Source of the DNA: Ahrensia sp.
GTDB taxonomy: Bacteria; Pseudomonadota; Alphaproteobacteria; Rhizobiales; Rhizobiaceae
Assembly: GCA_002698425.1 (NCBI GenBank)
Contig: NZXU01000102.1
Coordinates: 1 to 19,458 of the forward strand
Direction: 5' to 3'
Length of the DNA: 19,458 nt
Below are positions 14,615-19,458 of the stretch, one piece after another. The position numbers and the translations under genes are program-made. Under the pieces are notes generated by a model. That model had not been told where the DNA came from, did no database searches, and worked only from the letters and a program-made list of their open reading frames with translations. Every line of letters starts with the position of its first letter. Position 1 is the stretch's first letter.

Positions 14615-15586
14615 TTATTTCAGCGCTTCGTCGGTGATTTCGTGGGTCCAGGCGCCTTCCGGCGTCTTTTCGATGATCTTCTGGTCGAGAAGAGCCTGGG
14701 CGGTGCGTTCATAGACGTCTTCCTTCAGGACGCCGTCACCCGAACCGATCAGCTTGGCGACTTCGCCCATCATGCGCTTCTGGTGGTTTTCGTCCTGGCC
14801 GCCATTGTCCATGACGATCTCGGCTGCCTCGTCCGGGTTCTCGAGAGCATATTTCCAGCCCTTCATCGAAGCGCGGACGAAACGGACCATCTTGTCCTTG
14901 AAGGCCGGATCGGCAAGATCTGTCTCGAGCGCGTAGAGGCCGTCCTCGAGCAGGTCGTTGCCCATTTCCGAGTAGTTGAAGACGATCAGGTCCTCGGCCT
15001 TGTAGCCGGCGTCGATCAGCTGCCAGTACTCGTTATAGGTCATCACCGAGATGCAGTCGGCCTGCTTCTGGATCAGCGGCTGCACGTCGAAGGACTGCTT
15101 CAGCACGGTCACGCCGTCATCGCCGCCCTCGGTCGAATAGCCGAGCTTGTTCATCCACGCGAAGAACGGATATTCGTTGCCGTAGAACCAGACACCAAGC
15201 GTGTGGCCCGGGAAGTCGTCGGTCGTCTGCACCGGACCGTCCTTCGGGCAGACCATTTCCATGCCGGCCTTCTCGAAGGGCTGGGCGATGTTGACCAGCG
15301 GAACGCCCTTCTCGCGTGCGACCAGCGCGCCGCCCATCCAGTCGACGATGACGTCGGCGCCGCCGCCGGCGATCACCTGTTCCGGCGCGATGTCGGGACC
15401 GCCCGGCTTGATCGTGACGTCGAGGCCTTCCTCTTCGTAGAAGCCCTTGTCGAGCGCGACGAAATAACCGCCGAACTGGCCTTGGGCGACCCACTTCAGC
15501 TGCAGCGTCACCGCATCGGCAGCCATTGCCTGCATGGCGGCAAGCGACATGGCGCCGGCCATCAGAGATACCATCAGTTTCTTCAT
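14615..15586 (-). CDS. NMT1/THI5-like ABC transporter substrate-binding protein
   Basis: Periplasmic binding protein of the NMT1/THI5-like (ThiY/SsuA/TauA-type) family, 323 residues. The signal peptide is residues 1-22 (MKKLMVSLMAGAMSLAAMQAMA). The mature protein begins VTLQLKWVAQGQFGGYFVALDKGFYEEEGLDVTIKPGG, a classic start for ThiY-like proteins that bind pyrimidine-type ligands. The segments GGGADVIVDWMGGALVAREKG and GNEYPFFAWMNKLGY also fit. ATG at 15586 has AGGGA 6 to 7 bases upstream. It is the last gene of the operon led by the dihydropyrimidinase gene, so a pyrimidine, hydantoin or thiamin-precursor ligand is likely; the exact ligand is not shown by the sequence. Confidence 0.87.
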   Translation of the reverse strand: MKKLMVSLMAGAMSLAAMQAMAADAVTLQLKWVAQGQFGGYFVALDKGFYEEEGLDVTIKPGGPDIAPEQVIAGGGADVIVDWMGGALVAREKGVPLVNIAQPFEKAGMEMVCPKDGPVQTTDDFPGHTLGVWFYGNEYPFFAWMNKLGYSTEGGDDGVTVLKQSFDVQPLIQKQADCISVMTYNEYWQLIDAGYKAEDLIVFNYSEMGNDLLEDGLYALETDLADPAFKDKMVRFVRASMKGWKYALENPDEAAEIVMDNGGQDENHQKRMMGEVAKLIGSGDGVLKEDVYERTAQALLDQKIIEKTPEGAWTHEITDEALK

Positions 15587-15652
15587 CGTTTTCCCTTTCG
15601 CCTTTCCCTCAAAGTTGGCGCACCCGCCCGGAGACGGACACACGGTTTTCGC

Positions 15653-16810
15653 CTACCCACCCCGGATAGACGGATGCCAGAATGTCGTCGCCCGCTCCGC
15701 GAGAGCGATGACACCATAGAATATCGAACCGGCGAGCGCGGCAACCGCGATCTCGGCCCAGACCATGTCGAGGTTGAGCCGCCCGATCTCGGTGGAGATG
15801 CGGAAGCCCATGCCGACGATCGGCGTGCCGAAGAACTCGGCGACGATCGCGCCGATCAGCGCCAGCGTGGAGTTGATCTTCAGCGCGTTGAAGATGAACG
15901 GCATCGCCGCCGGCAGGCGCAGCTTGAACAGCGTCTGCCAGTAGTTCGACGCATAGGTGCGCATCAGGTCGCGCTCCATGTGGCCGGCGGCGCCGAGGCC
16001 CGCGACGGTGTTCACCAGCATCGGGAAGAAGGTCATCACGATGACGACCGCGGCCTTGGAGTGCCAGTCGAAGCCGAACCAGATGACCATGATCGGCGCG
16101 ATGCCGATGATCGGCAGCGCCGAGACGAAATTGCCGATCGGCAGCAGACCGCGGCGCAGGAAATCAACGCGGTCGGCAAGGATGGCGATCGCGAAGCCGG
16201 CCGCGCAGCCGACCACATAGCCGAACAGCACCGCCTTGAGGATCGTCTGGCGCACATCGGCGGCCAGCGTCGGCAGCGACGAGGCGATGCGCGCGCCGAT
16301 GGCGGACGGCGGCGGCAGCAGGATGAAGGGCACGCCGAAGCCGCGTGTTATGACTTCCCAGAGAAAAAGAATGGTCGCACCGAAAAGGAACGGGACGACC
16401 AACGCCGCAATTCGCGAACCGATCCCGCTATCGTATCGAGGCGAAGACAATAGCTCATTCAAAAGCCAGACCGCAGTTACGCAGGAAATCACTGTCGTCC
16501 AGTAGTTCAGAGGCGGTGCCTCGCCCCCAAAGCCATCGAGAGATGTAAGACAAGTCGGCACCTGCGCAACGAGATAAGCGGCAGCAAGCCATTCAAGCGG
16601 CAACCGCTGGTGCCGTCGTATGCTGCGATAGAAATTAACCGCCATAATCAGAATCATCGGCAGGAACAGAAATCCGAACCACCGCGGCCCCGACATGTAG
16701 GGAGGCTCAAGAAGTGGATAGGTCAAGAAGAACAGAACCACGGTCACTGCGAACAGAAGCTTCTGAAACCACGTGAGCGGAGCCGGAAATACGGAAGAGA
16801 CGCCGGTCAT
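15653..16810 (-). CDS. ABC transporter permease with an extra N-terminal membrane domain
   Basis: Inner-membrane permease of the SsuC/TauC/ThiX type, 385 residues. The core (about 130-385) has LLPPPSAIGARI at 165-175 and the EAA loop around DLMRTYASNYWQTLFKLRLPAAMPFI. Before it lies an unusual extension of about 125 residues with four predicted membrane helices (about 17-35, 43-60, 72-88, 103-121). Ordinary members are about 250 residues. The DNA for the extension (about 16350-16800) is visibly less GC-rich and uses rarer codons than the rest. ATG at 16810 overlaps the stop codon of the upstream permease gene (ATGA). The frame is open much further upstream, but only as a shadow of the other permease gene. 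It probably pairs with that permease as a heterodimer. Confidence 0.85.
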   Translation of the reverse strand: MTGVSSVFPAPLTWFQKLLFAVTVVLFFLTYPLLEPPYMSGPRWFGFLFLPMILIMAVNFYRSIRRHQRLPLEWLAAAYLVAQVPTCLTSLDGFGGEAPPLNYWTTVISCVTAVWLLNELLSSPRYDSGIGSRIAALVVPFLFGATILFLWEVITRGFGVPFILLPPPSAIGARIASSLPTLAADVRQTILKAVLFGYVVGCAAGFAIAILADRVDFLRRGLLPIGNFVSALPIIGIAPIMVIWFGFDWHSKAAVVIVMTFFPMLVNTVAGLGAAGHMERDLMRTYASNYWQTLFKLRLPAAMPFIFNALKINSTLALIGAIVAEFFGTPIVGMGFRISTEIGRLNLDMVWAEIAVAALAGSIFYGVIALAERATTFWHPSIRGG

Positions 16811-17688
16811 ATCGGTCTCCCGCCCATCGCGCGGTTGACGATCCGCCATGCGAGGCCCACGGCGGCGACCAGCAGCGCGGCAAGGATCGAGCCGGCGAAC
16901 AGTGCCGCCCACATGTCGATGGTCTGGCTGTAATAGGAGCCGGCGAGAAGCTTTGCGCCGATGCCGGCGACCGCGCCGGTCGGCAATTCGCCGACGATCG
17001 CGCCGACGAGGCTCGCCGCGATGGCGACCTTCATCGAGGTGAAGAGATAGGGCACCGAGGCCGGCACGCGCAGCTTCCAGAATGTCTGGCCGAGCGAGGC
17101 ATTGTAGGTGCGCATCAGGTCGAGATGCATGGCCTCCGGCGAGCGCAGCCCCTTCACCATGCCGACCGTCACCGGGAAGAAGGACAGATAGGTCGAGATC
17201 AGCGCCTTGGGGATCAGCCCGGTGATGTTGATGGCCCCGAGCACGACGATGACCATCGGCGCGATCGCCAGGATCGGGATCGTCTGCGAGGCGATGATCC
17301 ACGGCATCAGGCTGCGTTCGAGCGATTTGAGATGCACGATGCCGACGGCGATGACGATGCCGAGCACCGTGCCGAAGCCGAAACCGGCCAGCGTCGAGGC
17401 GAGCGTCACCCAGGAATGGTAGACGAGGCTGCGCTTCGAGGTGATCTTCCGGAGAAACGTGTTCTCGTAGAAATTGACGGCGATCTGGTGCGGCGCGGGC
17501 AGCGTGGGCTTGGCCTGGCTCATGGTCTTCTCGACCAGCTCCCAGGTCGTCGAGGTGACGCCGGCGCGCTTGTCCATGTCGCGCTGCACCGGCGCGTTCA
17601 TGAACACCACGGCGACATACCAGACGGCAACGATGACCGCGACGACGGTGAGGATGGGGAGGATGCGGGAGCGGATCAATGGAGGCAC
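16807..17688 (-). CDS. ABC transporter permease
   Basis: Second permease of the importer, 293 residues, SsuC/TauC-like. It has an N-terminal helix (LPILTVVAVIVAVWYVAVVF), then a periplasmic stretch, then the core with WVTLASTLAGFGFGTVLGIVIAV and the EAA loop LDLMRTYNASLGQTFWKLRVPASVPYLF. GTG at 17688 was chosen because GGAGG lies 4 to 5 bases upstream and the residues before it (PPCGGDVAKRQRGGCAAFGG) are translated repeat DNA. An upstream start at 17784 is possible on paper and would place repeat-encoded residues at the N-terminus. The stop codon overlaps the next permease start by 4 bases. It lies 216 bases after the ATPase gene, with a repeat insertion between. Confidence 0.88.
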   Translation of the reverse strand: MPPLIRSRILPILTVVAVIVAVWYVAVVFMNAPVQRDMDKRAGVTSTTWELVEKTMSQAKPTLPAPHQIAVNFYENTFLRKITSKRSLVYHSWVTLASTLAGFGFGTVLGIVIAVGIVHLKSLERSLMPWIIASQTIPILAIAPMVIVVLGAINITGLIPKALISTYLSFFPVTVGMVKGLRSPEAMHLDLMRTYNASLGQTFWKLRVPASVPYLFTSMKVAIAASLVGAIVGELPTGAVAGIGAKLLAGSYYSQTIDMWAALFAGSILAALLVAAVGLAWRIVNRAMGGRPI

Positions 17689-17700
17689 CCTTCCTCCGAA

Positions 17701-17887
17701 GGCTGCGCAGCCCCCCCTCTGTCGCTTTGCGACATCTCCCCCGCAAGGGGGGAGAGTGGAGGTTGACGCAACGGCTGACGCCAAATTGCCGCCTGTGGCG
17801 TTTTGCCGAAGGAGAGATGCAGGGCAACATTCTCCCCCCTTGCGGGGGAGATGTCGGCAAAGCCGACAGAGGGGGGGCGGCGCAGCC
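17701..17887. repeat. Inverted pair of RIME-like palindromic repeats
   Basis: Two near-identical arms, 17701-17755 (55 bases) and 17831-17887 (57 bases, reverse orientation), differ by one substitution and two compensating single-base indels; 75 bases separate them. Each arm holds two palindromes: TCCCCC-GCAA-GGGGGA and TGTCGGCTTTGCCGACA (or its shorter form), next to a C/G run. This is the architecture of the mosaic intergenic repeats of rhizobia. It sits inside the operon, between the ATPase and permease genes, and may attenuate or protect the mRNA. Confidence 0.75.
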
Positions 17888-17904
17888 GCCCGGGAAAGCT
17901 CGCT

Positions 17905-18681
17905 TTACCCCTCATAGGCATGCCCTGCCCTCAGCCCGTCGCGTACCCGGTGGGCGATTTTCAGGAATTCCGGCGTCTCGCGGATGTCGAGCGTGCGATC
18001 CTCGCCGAGGTCGCAGTCGATGACGTCATGGATGCGGCCCGGCCGCGGGCTCATTACCACGATCTTGGTCGACAGGAAAACCGCTTCCGGGATCGAGTGG
18101 GTGACGAAGACGACCGTCTTCTTCGTTGCCGCCCAGAGTTTCAGGAGTTGCTCGTTGAGGTGGTCGCGGACGATCTCGTCGAGCGCGCCGAAGGGTTCGT
18201 CCATCAGCAGCATGTCCGGCTGGACGGCAAGCGCGCGGGCGATCGAGGCGCGCTGCTGCATGCCGCCCGACAATTGCCAGGGGAACTTGTTGCCGAAGCC
18301 GGCGAGATCGACCAGTTCGAGGTTTTCGGTGACCCGCTTGTCGCGCTCGGCCTTGTGGACGCCCATCACCTCCAGCGGCAGCGCGATGTTGTCGGCGATT
18401 GTGCGCCAGGGAAACAGCGCCGCCGCCTGGAAGACATAGCCATAGGCCCGCTTCAGCCGCGCCTCCTCCGGCGTCATCCCGTTGACCGTGATCGTTCCGT
18501 CGGTCGGCTGTTCGAGATCGGCGATAACGCGCAGAAGCGTAGTCTTGCCGCAGCCGGACGGCCCGATCAGCGAGACGAACTCGCCCTTGTCGATCGCAAG
18601 ATCGATATTGGAAAGCGCATGCACCGGACCATCATTGGTCTGGAAGGTCAGGTTGAGTTTGTCGGCGGAAATGACGGTCAT
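17905..18681 (-). CDS. ABC transporter ATP-binding protein (nitrate/sulfonate/pyrimidine type)
   Basis: Cytoplasmic ATPase of the SsuB/TauB/ThiZ type, 258 residues. Walker A GPSGCGKTT (40-48), Q-loop Q85 (YVFQAAALFPWRT), signature LSGGMQQR (137-144), Walker B LLMDEP (158-163), D-loop GALDEI, H-loop H195 (FVTHSIPEA). All are intact. ATG at 18681 begins the usual MTVISADKLNLTF start; an in-frame GTG at 18699 lies in repeat DNA. The GGGGG run 11 to 15 bases before the ATG comes from the repeat of the DUF559 cassette upstream, so the cassette may now supply its ribosome binding site. It energises the two permeases downstream. Confidence 0.92.
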   Translation of the reverse strand: MTVISADKLNLTFQTNDGPVHALSNIDLAIDKGEFVSLIGPSGCGKTTLLRVIADLEQPTDGTITVNGMTPEEARLKRAYGYVFQAAALFPWRTIADNIALPLEVMGVHKAERDKRVTENLELVDLAGFGNKFPWQLSGGMQQRASIARALAVQPDMLLMDEPFGALDEIVRDHLNEQLLKLWAATKKTVVFVTHSIPEAVFLSTKIVVMSPRPGRIHDVIDCDLGEDRTLDIRETPEFLKIAHRVRDGLRAGHAYEG

Positions 18682-18691
18682 CGCGGAAAGC

Positions 18692-18743
18692 CCCCTCACC
18701 GCCTCGCTTCGCTCGGCACCTCTCCCCCGTGGGGAGAGGACGC
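18692..18743. repeat. RIME-like palindromic repeat, left arm of the DUF559 cassette
   Basis: This 52-base arm contains CCTCTCCCC-CGT-GGGGAGAGG (9-bp stem) next to GCCTCGCTTCGCTCGGC and CCCCTCACC. It matches the arm at 19143-19194, in reverse orientation, at 49 of 52 positions. It encodes the last 15 residues and the stop codon of the DUF559 protein. Confidence 0.8.
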
Positions 18744-19142
18744 CGAGGGCCAGAATCCGGCCTCGGGATCAGCCTCGAAGAGCCTTCCTTCCAGCACCTC
18801 GACAATCATCGAGAGTACCATTTGCCGTGAATTCAGCACTTCGTGATTCCAGAACCGCAAAACCGAGTATCCCCTATTATTCATCCATCGCGTTCGGCGC
18901 AGATCGGCCGGATTGTCCGCATGCTGGCTTCCATCGACCTCGACGACAAGCTTGGCCGCCCGGCAAACGAAATCCGCGATGTAAGGCCCGAGCGGCACCT
19001 GCCGCGCAAATTTGTAACCGTTCAATTGCCGGCTCTTCAGTTCCCACCACAACAGACCCTCGGCGTCGGTCTCGCTTCGCCGCAAATGTCTCGCCCGCCG
19101 AACAGCGCCGGACGGTGCGGTTCGCGCCGGATGACCGTTCAC
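18696..19142 (-). CDS. DUF559 (Vsr-like endonuclease fold) protein in an inverted-repeat cassette
   Basis: Small protein of 148 residues with a DUF559 domain at about 17-117. Conserved blocks are RRSETDAEGLLWWELKSRQL, KFARQVPLGPYIADFVC, KLVVEVDGSQHAD and GYSVLRFWNHEVL. D57, E68, D70 and Q73-H74 fall where the restriction-endonuclease-like (Vsr) fold carries its metal-binding residues. DUF559 proteins are predicted nucleases whose cellular role is not established. GTG at 19142 was chosen: GGGGAGAGG lies 4 bases upstream, inside the right repeat arm, and the frame further upstream is only antisense to the dihydropyrimidinase region. The stop codon is inside the left arm, so the last 15 residues (ASSPHGGEVPSEARR) are repeat-encoded. 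It interrupts the operon between the dihydropyrimidinase and ATPase genes, in the same direction, and probably is co-transcribed. Confidence 0.82.
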   Translation of the reverse strand: MNGHPARTAPSGAVRRARHLRRSETDAEGLLWWELKSRQLNGYKFARQVPLGPYIADFVCRAAKLVVEVDGSQHADNPADLRRTRWMNNRGYSVLRFWNHEVLNSRQMVLSMIVEVLEGRLFEADPEAGFWPSASSPHGGEVPSEARR

Positions 19143-19194
19143 GCGTCCTCTCCCCGCCGGGGAGAGGTGCCGAGCGCAGCGAGGCGGTGAGGGG
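19143..19194. repeat. RIME-like palindromic repeat, right arm of the DUF559 cassette
   Basis: This 52-base arm contains CCTCTCCCC-GCC-GGGGAGAGG and the CCGAGCGCAGCGAGG element, inverted relative to 18692-18743 with three mismatches. On the minus strand it provides the purine-rich ribosome binding site directly before the DUF559 GTG start. It begins 16 bases past the dihydropyrimidinase stop codon. Confidence 0.8.
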
Positions 19195-19209
19195 CAGCGC
19201 CGAAACCCA

Positions 19210-19458
19210 TTACACCCCGCTCGCCGGAATACCCGTACGCTCCACCGGACGCGGGGCGACCAGTTCCTTCCAGGTCGACAGCGCGGTGTTGACCGCCTGG
19301 AACGGTTCGCGCGCGACGAACTTGCCATGGCCTTCCTCGGTGCGGACCTCGCCGTCATGGACGACGACCTTGCCGCGCGAGAGCGTGAAGCGCGGCAGGC
19401 CCTTCACATGCTTGCCCTCGAAGACGTTGTAGTCGATCGCCGACTGCTGGGTCTTGGC
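19210..19458 (-). CDS. hydA: Dihydropyrimidinase (C-terminal part; start off window)
   Basis: The last 82 residues of a cyclic-amidohydrolase that opens dihydrouracil or dihydrothymine (and hydantoins) to N-carbamoyl-beta-amino acids in reductive pyrimidine breakdown. The tail TQQSAIDYNVFEGKHVKGLP, then LSRGKVVVHDGEV and GHGKFVAREPF, is diagnostic for the dihydropyrimidinase/D-hydantoinase C-terminus; the metal-binding residues lie further upstream, off the window. The frame is open to the right edge. As the most upstream visible gene of the minus-strand operon, it suggests that the ABC importer downstream brings in pyrimidines or their reduced derivatives. Confidence 0.88.
   Translation of the reverse strand, partial: AKTQQSAIDYNVFEGKHVKGLPRFTLSRGKVVVHDGEVRTEEGHGKFVAREPFQAVNTALSTWKELVAPRPVERTGIPASGV

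Noticed and set aside
14642..16453. Plus-strand open frame of 603 codons opposite the binding-protein and permease genes
   Set aside because: Antisense shadow with low-complexity Asp/Arg/His composition.
16811..17860. Possible 735-residue fusion of the extended permease frame with upstream sequence
   Set aside because: The upstream 350 codons are the second permease gene read in another frame; the ATGA overlap and a proper start at 16810 explain the real gene.
17676..17921. Small minus-strand open frame across the RIME-like pair
   Set aside because: It is entirely translated palindromic repeat DNA; no start signal or family.

Overview
The window looks like chromosomal DNA of a GC-rich alphaproteobacterium, most likely of the order Rhizobiales. 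The evidence is a sinorhizobial-type fructose (frc) transporter, a HWE-kinase bacteriophytochrome, an EcfG-type promoter, and mosaic palindromic intergenic repeats (RIME-like) of the kind common in rhizobia. No rRNA, tRNA, CRISPR array, phage gene or classical insertion sequence was seen. The DNA is densely coding, and most genes are on the minus strand.

Layout. (1) 1-1299 is nearly all of a urea-binding protein gene (urtA), read leftwards off the window edge from a textbook sigma-54 promoter. (2) 1565-2610 holds a small DUF2783 gene and an exported SH3-domain protein with Cys-containing repeats; the start codon of the latter lies inside a possible mRNA stem. (3) 2826-6411 is a light and two-component signalling block: a lone receiver protein on the plus strand, converging through a shared terminator on a bphO-bphP pair (biliverdin-forming heme oxygenase and bacteriophytochrome HWE kinase). 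The pair is preceded by a GGAAC-N16-CGTT general-stress promoter match. (4) 6541-9940 is a two-gene unit: glutaryl-CoA dehydrogenase followed, one base later, by a fused alpha/beta thiamine-diphosphate E1 of a 2-oxoacid dehydrogenase. (5) 10037-14515 is a sugar island: a ROK repressor (frcR) divergent from frcB-frcC-frcA, with an 11-bp inverted repeat in the divergent promoter region. (6) 14615-19458 is a minus-strand operon: the end of a dihydropyrimidinase gene, then an ABC ATPase, two permeases and an NMT1/THI5-like binding protein. This is probably an importer for pyrimidines or related compounds.

The last operon carries two repeat insertions. One is an inverted pair of RIME-like palindromes between the ATPase and the first permease. 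The other is a DUF559 (Vsr-like nuclease) gene bracketed by 52-bp inverted repeats that supply its ribosome binding site, its last 15 codons and its stop codon. It resembles a compact repeat-associated nuclease cassette and is the most unusual structure in the window.

How it fits together: NtrC/sigma-54-controlled urea uptake and the pyrimidine catabolic transport operon point to nitrogen scavenging. The glutaryl-CoA unit points to lysine or aromatic catabolism, and frc to fructose or related sugar uptake. The phytochrome block suggests red/far-red light sensing tied to general stress control. These roles are inferred from family membership and gene order; no experiment or database search was available.
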